A DNA stretch of 64,000 nucleotides from Gambelia wislizenii (Eukaryota; Chordata; Lepidosauria; Squamata; Crotaphytidae): contig JAUMIR010000002.1 in NCBI GenBank assembly GCA_030847615.1, forward strand, positions 115,762,309-115,826,308, read 5' to 3'. The translations under genes were made by a program, and so were the position numbers. Under the pieces are notes generated by a model. It searched no databases and had not been told where the DNA came from. It saw only the letters and a program-made list of their open reading frames with translations. Of this stretch, positions 41,943 through 53,589 are shown piece after piece. The stretch's first letter is position 1. Each line of letters begins with the position of its first letter.

Positions 41943-42485
41943 CTAGCATGAGGCGTCCGTTATCATTGCAATTTCCAACACCATGCTTCCTAAGACACCT
42001 TTCCAGGTTTCGGAGGTCTTTCCTACTCTGGCATTGAAGTCACCAAGGATAATAATTTTATCTTCTACAGGGACTTTTTGTATGAGTTGGCGTAGGTCTG
42101 TGTAGAATTTGTCTTTCTCTACAGGGTCGGCTTGCATAGTTGGGGCATATATACTAAAGAGAACAACATGTGGGAGGCGTAAGGAAATAATGCGATCAGA
42201 GTGTCCTGTTCGCAAGGTTTCAAGTTTGGAGGCAATGGAGATTTTAATCATAAAGCCTACTCCTGAAAGATGTTTTTCGGTTTTGGGTTTGCCAGACCAG
42301 TAAAATGTGTAGCCAGCGCCGTGTTCTTTAAGGCTGCCTTCCTCATGGAGACGAACTTCACTAAGAGCAGCGATGTCAATATTAAGTCGTGATAGTTCAT
42401 GGGCTATTAGAGCAGAACAACACTCAGGCCATCCACTATCTGCACAGTTCCGCATGGTTCTGATGTTCCAGCATGCAAGTGTCAG
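41943..42485 (-). pseudogene. Vingi-like endonuclease, broken (inverted copy)
   Basis: The frame begins with C-W-N-I-R (Asn codon complement near 42465) and reaches M-R-N-C at 42455, then A-L-S-E-V-R-L and G-D-F-N-A-R-V-G. A frameshift near 42000 ends it early; the T-D-H region continues in another frame near 41533-41784. As in the other long copy, the stretch from the in-frame TGA (42546-42548) to the W-N-I-R motif has no ATG, and the CTG is at 42483-42485. Confidence 0.8.
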
Positions 42486-43368
42486 TTTATTTACACCTTT
42501 GGAGGCCGGTGTGTGCCTTTGTTTCTTTGCCTTGGTTTGACCGCATCAGAAGATGCCCGTTGGCTACGGCTACCCAACCAGGTAGATGGGGATGAGCTTT
42601 CATTAGGTCATCTTTTCTAGGCCCCTCTCCATATGGAGCAAGCAGTGCTGTCCTTAAAAAAGGCTGCTTGGTTGTTCAGGATGCCGCCAAACAAGACTGT
42701 CATCTCCCGGGTCAGCCTCAAGCCTCAAGCGACCAAAGTCCTGAACCGCCTGCATGCAGGGTTGGGTCTGCAGCTTCCAGTGCATCTTTATACCTGCCGT
42801 TTCGTCCCTCGCCTATCGCTACAGGGCTTTTTCAGAATTGGATTTATTTTTCGAGCCTGTGCAATGGATTTTTCTGATGGAGAGCAGCGTGCACAGAACT
42901 GGCCTCACCCTTTAAACCAAAGGTTCATCTGCTGTGGCCTTGCAAGCATGGACGGTAGCAGTGAGGTCGTCAGGTCATACGTTTGATTAGAGTTTCCTTC
43001 TCTTAGATAGTTGACCTTACAGGGTTGGACGAGCACCATCTACCCGGGTTTGAGATTAGAGTTTTCCTTCTCCTAGGATGGTTGCCATAAGGCTAGAGAG
43101 CCCATCCTGCCCTTTGACACTCTTTGTCAGACCCTTCGGTTTTGACCTGTCTGGCATGAGAGACCCTACTGGTGGCTATTATGCCACAGCCAGCATAGCT
43201 CAAAACATCATTAGGGTACGCAAACCTCTCTCCCACGACAAGGGGGCATCAATGGAGAGGCAAGGGAAGTAATAGGGAAGAAATAGGGAAGGAAAAGGGA
43301 AGTAATAGGGCTACTCTATTCTGCTTTGGTCAGACCTCACCTGGAATACTGTGTCCAGTTCTGGGCAC

Positions 43369-44353
43369 GTCTCTCTCTCTGGCTTTTCTTCGCAAACAAA
43401 GATTCAGGAAGGACTCATCCCGTGCTTTCTGCAAGCGCACTGATGACTAAAAAGGCCAATCCGAGATAAACAAGTCCGGTTGCAAAAAGCACAGCAGAAG
43501 GTCTCCTTGGGTGATGTTTTTGGGTTGTGATTCTTTCTGTGTTGTCGTTTCTCTTCAAGACTTGTTCGTCGTGAGTTCTCAAATAAGGCTGCAGCATTGT
43601 GGATAGTGTGTCTCCATGCCTCCCAATGTGAGGCCAGGGCGGACCACTGTTGGTGATCAATTTGCCTGAGATGTTGTTTCAGGGAGTCTTTGTATCGCTT
43701 TTTTGGAGCGCCCCTCTTACGCTGACCCGTGGCGAGTTCACCGTAGAGTAGTATTTTTGGGAGGCGATGGTCCTGCATCCTAGAAATATGCCCTGCCCAG
43801 CGCAGCTGTGTTCTCAATATCATGGCCTCAATGCTAGTGATCCCTGCTTGCTCAAGGACAGCAACATTCGTCACATAGTCAGTCCAGTGTATATTTAGGA
43901 TTGTGCGTAGACAGCGCTGATGAAAGCGCTCGAGGAGTCGTAGGTGGTGGCGATAGGTGATCCATGTTTCAGATCCATAAAGGAGGATAGACAGTACGAT
44001 GGCTCTATACACACTGATTTTTGTGCTTTGCCTCAGGTGTTTATTGCTCCAGACTCTTTTGTGAAGTCTTCCAAATGCACTATATGCCTTTGCTAATCTG
44101 TGATCGATCTCTTTGTCAATCTTGGCATCTGAGGCGATGATGCTTCCCAGGTAGGTGAACTGCTGAACGGACTTGAGCACAGATTTGCTGACGGCAATGT
44201 GGGGATGGTGGTTTTCATCCTGTGGTGCAGGCTGGTAAAGAACTTTCGTTTTCTTAAGGTTGACTTCCAGCCCAAGCAGCTGTGCAGCTGTTGCAAAGCA
44301 GGACATTAGGCGCTGCAGAGCTGCTTCTGTGTGGGCAACAAGGGCAGCATCAT
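43369..44353 (-). mobile_element. Vingi-like LINE 3' fragment, inverted
   Basis: It is truncated exactly at the catalytic box: the frame from 44353 reads D-A-A-L-V-A-H-T, then F-T-Y-L-G-S-I-I, L-Y-G-S-E-T-W and R-K-R-G-A-P-K-K, and ends with C-A-F-C-N-R-T-C and G-L-F-S-H-Q at about 43404. It is open for about 320 codons, so it is less decayed than the near full-length inverted copy next to it. The 3' tail carries extra GA units. No target duplication is visible; about 14 bases of CR1 seem to be missing at the site. Confidence 0.88.
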
Positions 44354-44814
44354 ACTGGATATTGAGAAGCTGGAAGGGCATCCAAAGGAGGGCGACCAGG
44401 ATGGTAGGAGATCTGGAAGCCATGCCCTATGAGGAGCAGCTTAGGGAGCTGGGTATGTTTAGTCTGGAGAAGAGAAGTTTAAGAGGTGACATGATAGCCA
44501 TGTTTAAATATTTGAAGGGATGTTATACTGAGGATGGAGCAAGTTTGTTTTCTGCTGCTCCAGAGACTAGGACACAGAGCAATGGGTTCAAATTACAGGA
44601 AGAGACTCCACCTAAACATTAGGAAGAACTTCCTGACAGTAAGAGCTATTCGGAAGTTGAAAACAATGCCTCATAGTGTGGTGGAGTCTCCTTCTTTGGA
44701 GGTTTTTAAGCAGAGGCTGGATGGCCATCTGTCGGGAATTATTTGATTGTGTGTTCCCACATGGCAGGTGGTTGGGCTAGATGGCCCTTTTGGTCTCTTC
44801 CAACTCTATGATTC

Positions 44815-44912
44815 GGGCATGAAAACCACTGGATGACCTTGGGCAAGTTACACACCCTCAGCATCAGTATCACTATAAGTTGGAAATGATTTGAAGGCAG
44901 ATAATAATAATG
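44815..44912 (+). mobile_element. Sauria-type SINE body and tail (split element, part 2)
   Basis: GGGCATGAAAACCACTGG, GATGACCTTGGGCAAGTTAC and TAAGTTGGAAATGATTTGAA are the SINE body and BovB-like tail that continue the head at 38969-39039. A short TAA run ends it. Confidence 0.75.
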
Positions 44913-46399
44913 ACTGGATATGGTTGTTCTCCCTGAGTGTTTATAGTCCATGGTATGAATTGTTGGGATTTTATTTAGGCCTGCATTTCTGTGGCTATTT
45001 ACCCTTTGATTCTTTGGTTATCTGCACAGGCTGTTGGTATTTACATGTTTATACCTGCTTAAAATATTATATACAGTTTCTATCAATTGTTTGAGGTTCT
45101 TTAATTATTTATTAGGTTCTTGTTTGTTATGAGTTCTTGATTTGATACCCTTCCCTTTTGTATTTATTGGAACCAATAATAGCACATTTTGCAAATAGCC
45201 TTCAGTAAAAGGAAAACCAAGGATGCCTCATGACTCAGCTCCTTAAAGGAAATACTACTGTGCTAAGAAAAGATGCAAGGAGAGTAGAAATATTCAACAA
45301 TCATCTTGTTTCAGTCTTCCTAAACAAGGCAATCTGTCATCAGATCAGCTAAGGTAACATTAAGAAGGAAGGGATGTGGGTCAGAATAACAAAACTATAA
45401 GGAAGAATATAAAATGCATTTAAATGCCTGTTAGTGATGAAATACACTCTGGAGAGTTGGCAGAAAGGGCAGCTATTGAAGCAAATTGTGACATATGATT
45501 GTCATAAGTATTGGAAAGATATGATACCAGTTAATGATCAATACAAAATTTGAAACACAAATCTGAATCTAATATTATTTTTCAAAATGAATAAACTAGT
45601 TAGTAGGATACCTTTTCTTCACTCCTTTACAACTGAAAGTACCTAGCTTTGCATGGGTTGGAATAGCCCTCAGTCTGAAATAACAAACTGAAATAACACA
45701 GTTGTCAAAGCTGGCCTAAATCGTCTTAGTTATCCCAACTAGAGTAGACCCTTTGAATTAATTGTTAAATGGTGAATCAGTACTACATAAATCTAATTGA
45801 TCCAACTAGTCTACTCTAGTTGAGGTTGCTATAAAAGATTCAGACTATTGTGCCTGCCCTGTCTGAGTGAAGCCAGGCTGACAGCACCCACCTGAACACC
45901 CCCTGTCATGATGCACCGCCATAGCTGTGTAAGAGGATTCCATGGCTGAGAGAGAGAACCGCTTCATAGCAGTAAGGAAGGACAAGCCCTATACCTCTGT
46001 ACTTTAGACTGTTCTTCCTTAGCTTCAAACTGTATCAACAGCAAACCTAGACTCTTGTGAGGAGAATCTTCCACTTGGTGACTGAAAATATTCAGCAGGC
46101 ATGAAACACACAAGACTTAGTAAATTAATGGGGGAAAATAACTTTAGTATATATGCTGAGTTTCATATGTTGAGATTTCATGCCTCCAGCTGTGACAGAC
46201 AGACAATTCTTCCTTACTGTCATAATTATTATAGTTTATTATGCTATTTATAGGCCACCCTATCACAAAGTTCTTACCTGTTCACAATTAAGAAAACTAT
46301 TTAAAATTCAGTAACAATAAAAACAACTACAGCAATAGAAAACAGCATAATCACAGTGAAAAGGGCTTAAAGCTGTTTTTGAACAGGTTGAACATCACT
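44913..46399. other. Unassigned stretch
   Basis: No gene or named repeat is recognised. Confidence 0.5.
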
Positions 46400-46860
46400 T
46401 TCCTGCGAAGATAAGTCCTCCACTAACACTATCTCCATCTTGACTGCACTGAGCTTTTGTGTATTGTTCTAATCCAGCCTGATCAGTCAAGACACTGATT
46501 TAGTGTTCCTACCTCATCACCTGCCTTACATTAAAAAGAGCAGGTTTGGATGTCATCAACATATTCATGAAAATTTAATTATCTGGATGACTTCACATCG
46601 CACTTTTAATGAAAAAAAAATTTAAAATGCAAACAAAAAAGAATTCTGTAGGATCCAAGACATGACTGGCAAGGAACTGATCAGAAATCCCCAGGCACTG
46701 TCTTTTGATTTTGGCCATTTCAATATGAATAGAATACGGGAGAGCCATCTGCACGTTCTCCCAAATGATACCATGGTCAATGGCACCGAAAGCTGATAAA
46801 AGGTCCAAGAAGATCAAGCTCACATTGCACATCTCTCTCCCACCAAAAGTCATCTCAAAG
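46400..46860 (-). pseudogene. L2-like LINE, degraded RT fragment
   Basis: On the minus strand near 46750-46830 the frame reads S-L-I-F-L-D-L-L-S-A-F-G-A-I-D-H-G, the region around the first catalytic Asp of an L2 RT (usual L-D-L-x-A-A-F-D-T-V-D-H). Further along that strand near 46530-46560 another frame gives Y-V-D-D-I-Q, the catalytic box region. Stops and shifts separate them. The copy is old. Confidence 0.6.
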
Positions 46861-47813
46861 GGCAGCCAAAAAATAAATAACAGCCCCTGAATCCCAAATG
46901 AAATGGATGCAGAAGATCAGTTCATCCAAGATTGCTCAGGGTTTGCCGGTAACCACTTACTTAAGCACCTTGGTATGAAAACTGTAATCCCAAAACATCT
47001 GGTGATCCAAAGTTGGAAACTACCAATTTAGAGACTATGGTCATAACACTGGATCAAGATTTGCCTCTTGGAGTGGATGAAGCTGGAGCTATTGCTTAAA
47101 GTGGTTCCCCCCCCCTCCCAGCTGCATATAGTATGAAGGCACTTTATCTTTCTAGAGAGAGCTGAGCTTGTAATGCCAATTGGTGCTTGTGTAATATGTA
47201 GACAGGGCTATCATGATGTGTTTAAAATGGAGCTATCCTTGAATATACTATAGCCAAAAAAGAAAAAAAAACTCAAATGGTATACAAAAGAGCCACATGT
47301 TTTTTGATAGGAACGGGTAGATACATTCAAATCCAATCTATTTTCTATCATATCAACTTCAATTATTACTGTTTGCTTCCAGTCCTAATTCTATGTCCTA
47401 CATAGCCTGAAACACACACAGCTAAAGGACTTTTTCCTATGTGCTAACCAAAATCAGAACAGCAGACTGGAGTCATCATTCCATTTTTACATCAGGTTAA
47501 GACAACCTAAAGTAGAAGAAAGGCCTTTTCTCCTGCTTTTTCCAGGATCTGGATTTTTCAGATCTCTTTCTGAAAAGTTAAGTAATTTTTAATCTCTGTT
47601 AAGGATTTTTATTTTAGTTATAATTGTACTTAATTTTAATAATGCTGATTTATTATTTACAGAGCCATCCTAAGGCTGGTTGTACAGAGGGGATACTCCC
47701 ATTTCCTATGCCCAGCTGGCTCTCTGCCGCCATAGCATTTACCATCTTTTTCTTTCTTTGCACTTTTTTCTATTTTCTCTCTCACTGACACCTATGGAAG
47801 AAAGAAATAACTA
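46861..47813. other. Unassigned stretch with a possible MITE fragment
   Basis: The stretch near 46975-47020 (TGTAATCCCAAAACATCTGG, then AAGTTGGAAACTACC) looks like half of a fold-back MITE. I see nothing else. Confidence 0.4.
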
Positions 47814-48098
47814 CAGTAGCACCCCTGCATCTGCTGATTCGCCATCCGCAGATGCAATTCTCCATGGATAGTGATGGCGGGGTGGGTGGGCGGGCGGGAG
47901 GGAGAAGGTGAGCTCACAGGGGGTCTGGCACAGCAGGCAGGAGAGGGAGGGAGAAGGCGACCTTGGGGGGGCTGCTCCGGCACGGTGGGTGGGAGGAGGG
48001 TTCTGGCATGGTGGTGGTGGTGTTTGCTATTATCCGCAGATTTCACCATCCACGGTGGGGCCTGGAACCAATCCCCCACAGGTGCGGGGGTCCTACTG
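47814..48098 (+). mobile_element. Tigger-like MITE, 285 bp
   Basis: The ends cagtagcacccctgcatctg and cagtaggacccccgcacctg (right end reversed) are inverted and both are flanked by TA. The right part (ATTATCCGCAGATTTCACC, GGGCCTGGAACCAATCCCCC) matches the left part of 23165-23758, so the two copies lie in opposite orientations. Its interior is GGGTGG/GGGAGG rich. Confidence 0.78.
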
Positions 48099-48239
48099 TA
48101 TGCCACATCTAGGCTGGTGTCCTTTGTAGGGTCAATCCATGGGAGTCCTGGTCAATGGGGTATGCATTCTCTAGATCTAAAGCTAACCTGACATATCCAC
48201 AGAACACCCTGTTTCAGGCCCTATGGCCAGTGGAAAAAC

Positions 48240-48620
48240 CATTGGCTAGGTCTGCAGAGTCTAGAGGACTTTTTCATCAGCTGCCCCCAGACTGTGGAAT
48301 GACCTGCCAGAAGAGATTCAACAGCTAAATATGCTGTCAGAATTTAACACAGTACTAAAGACCTATCTCTTCCGGCAGGCCTACCTAGTTGATTTTAATC
48401 TATGAATTTTACATTTGTATGGATGGTTTTAATGTAATATTTGTTTTAATCCTATGTGTTTTAACCTGTGTGTTTTGATGACTGTGTGTTTTAATTGTAT
48501 TTTTTATTGTGATTGTGTGTTATGTACTGTATTTTAATTTATATTGTACCCCACCACTACAGTCCCAGTGTAATGTGCCACTAGTGAAATTTTTAAAATC
48601 TATTTCCTGCCTTTCTCCCA
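48240..48620 (+). mobile_element. L2-like LINE 3' end
   Basis: A frame over 48270-48405 encodes the C-terminal pattern L-W-N-D-L-P-E-E-I, then L-K-T-Y-L-F-R-Q-A-Y, close to that at 1-159. An AT-rich 3' UTR with TTTTAA/TTTGTATGG repeats follows. It abuts the inverted L2 at 48633. Confidence 0.65.
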
Positions 48621-48632
48621 AGTGGCTTACCA

Positions 48633-50281
48633 TATTATTATTATTATTATTATTATTACATTTATGTTTATTTATATAGTGCCATAAGCTTTACATAGCA
48701 CTTTACAAAAAAGAAAAACAACAATACACAATAAACATAAAAACCTGCCTACAGCTCACAATCTAAAACCACAAACAAAATTATAAAATTGATAAAATAT
48801 TACTATAACAAGATTAAAACAATACTATAAAAGTGCAAGTTAATGCAAATAATATGGACATAAAATCAAAATGAAAGTTGGAAGGCTTCCCTAAATAGAA
48901 TAGTCTTTAATTTAGACTTAAAGTAGTCTAGAGTGGTCTGCAAATTCGTGGGAAGGAGATTCCAAAAATAAGGGGCAGTGTGGGAGAAAGGACATATCCG
49001 AGTGGGGGCAGAGGAAATTCTTGGCTGAATCAGCAGCCCTGAATCACTAGAGCACAGGGCATGAACAGGAAAATAGGGGGAAACAAGTGCTGACAAATAG
49101 ATGGGGGCCAAACCATGAAGAGCTTTGAAAGTTAATAATAACAGCTTATAATAAATTCTAAATGGGATCGGAAGCCAGTGAAGGGACAAAAACAATGGGG
49201 TGACATGATCATAATGGTGGGCAGAAAAAAAAAATCCTAGCAGCAGAGTATTGTACCAAATCAAGGGGGCAAGATGGGAAAGAGGAAGCCCAGTCAGCAA
49301 AGAATTACAGTAATCCAGGCGCAAAATAACCAATGCATGAACCAAAGTCTTAGCAGCAAAAACTGAAAGAAAAGGCCTGATTTTCGCTAGATTATAAAGA
49401 AAGAAATGACATGACTTTGCCATGGCCTGAATTTGAGGAATGAACGAAAGGGAAGAATCGAAAATGAAACCAAGACTACGCGCTTCCTTTACAGGTTGAA
49501 TAGTAGTGCCACTAACTGTGATTGAAAATGAATAATGCAGATTTGGCTTGGGCAGAAAGACAAGTAGCTCAGTCTTGTCCATATTGAGCTTAAGGCACTG
49601 ACAGAGCATCCAATCCAAAATATCAGATAGACATGACACTCGCTGTTCAACATCCGGAGAGAGTTCCGTAGTGGAAAAATACAGTTGGGTATCATCAGCA
49701 TATAAGTGATACCAAAAGCCGTAAGAGCCAATAAGATTACCTTGGGACAAAGTATATAGAGAAAATAACAATGGGCCCAAAACGGAGCCCTGTGGAACCC
49801 CAACAGACAGCGACACCGTAGCAGAGACTTGACCACCAGCAATCACCACAAATGACCTATAAGAAAGATAGGATCTGAACCAGTTAAGAACAGAATCAGA
49901 AAATCCAAGATCCTGGAGCAGATCCACCATAAGACTGCAATCAACAGTATCAAAGGCAGTGGAAAGATCAAGAAGAATCAATACCGAGTAAAGACTTTTT
50001 GATTTGGCCAAGAAAAGATCATCAGTAATCTTGGCAAGAGGTGTCTCAGTTGAGTGTAATGGACGAAAGCCAGACTGAAAAGGATCCATTAGAGAGTTAG
50101 TGGAGAGAAATTCTAGACGAGAATAAACAGTACATTCTAGAATCTTAGAAATGAACAGCAAGAGGGAGATTGGCCAATAATTAGAGAGGGAGAGCGGGTC
50201 AAGTGATGGCTTCTTGAGAATGGGAGAAACCAAAGCATGTTTGAAATCAGAAGGAAAACGACCAGTAGAGAGATTAAAACA
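48633..50281 (-). mobile_element. L2 LINE, 5'-truncated, with long open ORF2
   Basis: The minus-strand 3' end is an ATT repeat (48633-48658) preceded by a 3' UTR with the common TTTATATAGTGCCATAAGC type of sequence. The element runs 5' to about 50281, where recognisable coding stops. No target duplication is clear. The ORF is described in the next entry. Confidence 0.85.
48866..50281 (-). CDS. L2 ORF2 fragment, reverse transcriptase and C-terminus
   Basis: The frame is open for about 470 codons with no internal stop. It starts inside the RT ([12 protein letters not shown]), then [30 protein letters not shown] (first catalytic Asp), [10 protein letters not shown] and Y-A-D-D-T-Q-L-Y. After the thumb come [10 protein letters not shown] and L-G-F-I-F-D, then the C-terminus W-N-L-L-P and F-R-E-A-F. 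The endonuclease is missing through 5' truncation, so it is a partial gene, but both parts of the RT active site are intact, which suggests recent insertion. Confidence 0.85.
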   Translation of the reverse strand, partial: CFNLSTGRFPSDFKHALVSPILKKPSLDPLSLSNYWPISLLLFISKILECTVYSRLEFLSTNSLMDPFQSGFRPLHSTETPLAKITDDLFLAKSKSLYSVLILLDLSTAFDTVDCSLMVDLLQDLGFSDSVLNWFRSYLSYRSFVVIAGGQVSATVSLSVGVPQGSVLGPLLFSLYTLSQGNLIGSYGFWYHLYADDTQLYFSTTELSPDVEQRVSCLSDILDWMLCQCLKLNMDKTELLVFLPKPNLHYSFSITVSGTTIQPVKEARSLGFIFDSSLSFIPQIQAMAKSCHFFLYNLAKIRPFLSVFAAKTLVHALVILRLDYCNSLLTGLPLSHLAPLIWYNTLLLGFFFSAHHYDHVTPLFLSLHWLPIPFRIYYKLLLLTFKALHGLAPIYLSALVSPYFPVHALCSSDSGLLIQPRISSAPTRICPFSHTAPYFWNLLPTNLQTTLDYFKSKLKTILFREAFQLSF

Positions 50282-51365
50282 GTACAGACAAAAGAAATAG
50301 GACTAACAACACTGGACTAAACTCTATTTAAGAGTCATTCCTGACTATATAAAATACTGTACATATAATAACAGACATACAAAACATGACCAGCTTCAGT
50401 TTCTTCTTCTCCCCCATTCCACTGTGCTAAAAATGTTCCCTGATATGTAATTATCATTATGTGCTCCTTGTAGTGAACAGAGATAAATAAGTAGCAGAGA
50501 ACCAGCTATGGATTTAACATCCAACTGTATTCATACAATCTGTCAAAAAATCACCTCAGTTATTGCAAAGAAATGGAAACCCAGAGCCATTCTCACTCTC
50601 CCTCCAGCCCTTTGAAATGTAAAGCTATGCCATCTGGTGTAACTTAATTTGAAGCTCACCAGTTTCCTGTGCTTTAGATCAGAAAAGCCAAACAAACTTT
50701 AGGAAGAAAAAATACACATATAGATACAAAATACAAAGAGCTATAGGCAGTCAAACTTCAGTGGTTTGGAAGACTCAGGCGCACCCATAGCCTCATTAGT
50801 ATTTCTGTTCTTCCTTTACAATGTCAGGGAGACCAGATTTCTTTTATACATATCTCTTTCTCCCCTGCTTTGTTTGAACACTGAAAAGCCTCAGGCATCA
50901 TTCTGCCCACCAGATACCTGCCATTTCCCTATGCTTTAAAAAAGAGAGAGAGAGAAAGAGAGAGTGAGTTAGAATTTTATATGGATATCATCTCATCCAT
51001 TGTCCAGATTCAGATGAATGAATGTTTGACTCTAAGCACAATTCTCTAATTCCAGTTCACAATTTTTTAAAGTTGTTACATAAGCCAATTCAGAAATGCA
51101 AGTTCAGTTCTTCAGTTATCCAAGTCAAGAGGTTCACCTGAGGTGTATATAAATGTTTGGGTTACAGCATTTTCCCACAAACAACAAGGAGAGGGTGGGT
51201 ATTTTGCAGATTGAATAGGAACCTTCATTGACTGAGCATTCTTCCCCCATAAGCATTATGTAACCACCACCCAGACAACCTTACATTTCAATCACCAGGA
51301 TCAATTTCATCTCTAGATTTCAGGACTCAGTGTTCTCACAGTAGGGCCTAGACCCCCCCCTTTCC
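50282..51365. other. Unassigned stretch
   Basis: A GA-rich run lies at about 50944-50966. I recognise nothing else. Confidence 0.5.
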
Positions 51366-51600
51366 ATTGTTGTTGTTGTTGTTGTTGTGTGCCTTCAAGT
51401 CATTTCCAACTTATGGCAACCCTATCACAGGGGTTTCTTGGCAAGATTTATTCAGACAGGGTTTTGCCTTTGCCTTCCTGAGGTTGAGAGAGTGTGATTT
51501 GCCCAAAGTCACCCAGTAGGTTTCCATGGCCAAGCAAGGATTCGAACCCTGGTCTCCAGAGTTGTAGTCCAATGCTCAAACCACTACACCACACTGGCTC
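51366..51600 (-). mobile_element. Sauria-type SINE, complete
   Basis: On the minus strand: head with B box (GGTTCGAATCC), body with CAAATCACACTCTCTCAACC, tail TTGCCATAAGTTGGAAATG and an (AAC)n end at 51366-51388. It is complete from tRNA-like head to tail and immediately abuts the inverted-repeat element at 51601. Confidence 0.88.
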
Positions 51601-52194
51601 TGTCATAATTCACTCTCTGGATTTTGAAGAATCAGACAAAGTGGAGGAAGCAGGTTGCTAAGAATCTGCAGCTCCTGGTGCTGGTGATTTCTCTGAGTCC
51701 AAGAAGCCGGGGCTGAAGCAAGACCGTGGTCATCAGCCGGTCCAGGAGTCGTTCAGCAAGTCAGTAGTCCAGATAAACAAAGCCAACAAATAAAACAGAA
51801 TCATAAACTATAGCCAGTCCAGGATCAGCAACACATGAAGGCCCAGGAGCACTACTAGTCATCAGGAAGGAGGGCTGAAAGCAACAAAGTTGTCAGGGAG
51901 TGGCTGGGAGATTTATAGGCAGCCATCTCCCAAACACCAGGTGCCTAATCAGGTCAGCACCTCCTATTTAATAACTGCTGGGAATGACACAATCTCTCTT
52001 TGTCACTCCATGAATGATGGCAATGGATGTTCAGCATCTGCAACCTCCTGCTGGAGAAAAGGACCCCCCTCTGCCTCAGTCCCCCAGCTCCTCAATCTCA
52101 GAGAGACCACCAGCATCAGGAGCTGCAGGTTCCTAGCAATCTGCCTCCTCTCCTTTATCTGATTCTTCCAACTTTAGAGGTGAGTTATATGACA
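51601..52194. mobile_element. Long inverted-repeat element, class unresolved
   Basis: The left arm starts tgtcataattcactctctgg and includes TTTTGAAGAATCAGACAAAG, CAGGTTGCTAAGAATCTGCA and GCTCCTGGTGCTGGTG; the reversed right arm starts TGTCATATAACTCACC and includes GTTGGAAGAATCAGATAAAG, CAGATTGCTAGGAACCTGCA and GCTCCTGATGCTGGTG. The arms align for at least 110 bp. The ~370-bp middle has no recognisable coding. TG...CA ends could also be read as an LTR-like pair, but here the repeats are inverted. Confidence 0.65.
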
Positions 52195-53589
52195 GGCTGA
52201 TTCCCATTGTTACCACTCTCCATTTATTTGTCTTCTCCATCAGGGTCCCAAGCCACACCACACTGCCTAGAAAGGACATGGAAGGCTAAGGAATGCTGCT
52301 GCTCCTTCTTGCTCCTGTCATTACTGGAACATTTGGAAAGGGCAAGAGGGAGCAACAGCAACAAAGAGGATAGGTTCAGGAAATTCTAGGGATCTGGAGT
52401 GGGCTCTGCCTCTGAATGCTGGTCTTCTGTTACACCTAAAAATGGAGACCATTTAAGTTAGAGAATGGCTGATGGTGGGAGTGGGGGTAGGAGGAAGGCT
52501 TACAGGCAGCACTGGCCTTGTGGAGATTCTTTATGCAGCCACTGTTATGACCATTCTGTGCTTCCTCTCACCCTCTAGTAGTACTGCTGTTGGATTCCAA
52601 CATGTGAACGTAAGAATATCTAACATGTCCACTTTCAGGATAAGATGGAAAGGCAAGAGAAAGGGCACTGCTCTTGTCTGTCGAAGATGAAGGGAGCAGA
52701 AGCAGATGTGTCTCTCTGCTCATTAGTCACTTGTCAGTTTTGTCTTTTTGACCAAGTAGCACCAGGTAGCATGGGAAACCCAGATATTACTATTCTGTCA
52801 GGGGATACAGGCTGGAAACATCCATCAATTGTACAATGCAATAGCTCGAGGCAAACACTCCATCCCTTCAGCCTCAGAGAGAAAAGAGCAGAAGCTAAGG
52901 ACTAATTTTGCCTACTAGCTGTTGCAGCTGAAAAGCTGTCAGTGTTTTTATTCAATGTTCCAAATATTCAGGGCTTCCACCTAACCAGGGAATTTAGATG
53001 CATTTTAGCAAAACTTTGCCAGTGTGCTATCATTACTTATTTGATATACAAGTCAGATTTGCTCAGTGTGGTGTAAACTAACAAGAAGAATGGAAAACAG
53101 TGAAGCTAAATAAATACATTAGAATTGCTAACTTTGGAGTAGATTGCAGGGGGAACATGAATGGACTGAAAGCAGAACCAAACTGTACATGTTCCAGTTC
53201 TGAAATTCATTTTAAGTTTAAATCATTCTCCTTATTAAACAGGAATTCATGAGGAAAAAGAACTTCTGGCATAGCAAAACAGTGACAGAAAACAGGAAAT
53301 CTGCTAGTCTCCCTATTGTGTTATCAAGGAATTCATCCGTGCTTTTGTTTTAAATATACCCTTAAGACTCTTGGGGTGGGGAGAAACTATTTTGCCCAGG
53401 AAGGTGTGTGAAGCTTAGGCAAACGGGGCAAGAAAGGTTTACTTCTATTAAAACAGATCAGAGGGCAATTTGTGTCTGTTAGGCAAAAAAGAAAGGGATG
53501 TCTGGAAACTTGCAAATATTGTACTTTTATGCCTAGTCCCTAAAAGAAACAAGCCACCCAAGGCACATCTGTATTCAATTACACAAATT
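52195..53589. other. Unassigned stretch
   Basis: No gene or named repeat is recognised. Confidence 0.5.

Larger units (their letters stand above)
39324..43260 (-). mobile_element. Near full-length Vingi-like LINE, inverted
   Basis: The minus-strand 5' end CCTCTCCATTGATGCCCCCT is at 43260 and the 3' end GCCAGAG at 39324. The 13-mer caagggaagtaat duplicates at 39311-39323 and 43261-43273. Endonuclease segments are visible (G-D-F-N-A-R-V-G in 42455-41943 and T-D-H-H-L-V near 41770), followed by RT segments (40909-41463, 40345-40554) and the post-RT region (39750-40133). Several frameshifts break it, and the catalytic box reads F-A-D-A-D-A. It sits in the old CR1. Confidence 0.9.
39040..44814 (+). 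mobile_element. Old CR1 LINE inserted in a SINE and split by three later inserts
   Basis: CR1 parts are 39040-39165, 39306-39323, about 43274-43368 and about 44354-44814. They read in CR1 order: R-D-L-x-V-L-V-D-H-K-L-N-M-S, a gap, the ATCAAGGGAAGTAAT block, the stretch encoding [13 protein letters not shown], then the block ending in the CR1 3' UTR and CTCTATGATTC. The inserts are the short element at 39166-39305, and two minus-strand Vingi-like copies. It belongs to the older CR1 group. Confidence 0.85.

Noticed and set aside
51601..52194. LTR of an endogenous retrovirus
   Set aside because: The repeats are inverted, not direct, and no primer-binding site or retroviral coding was recognised nearby.
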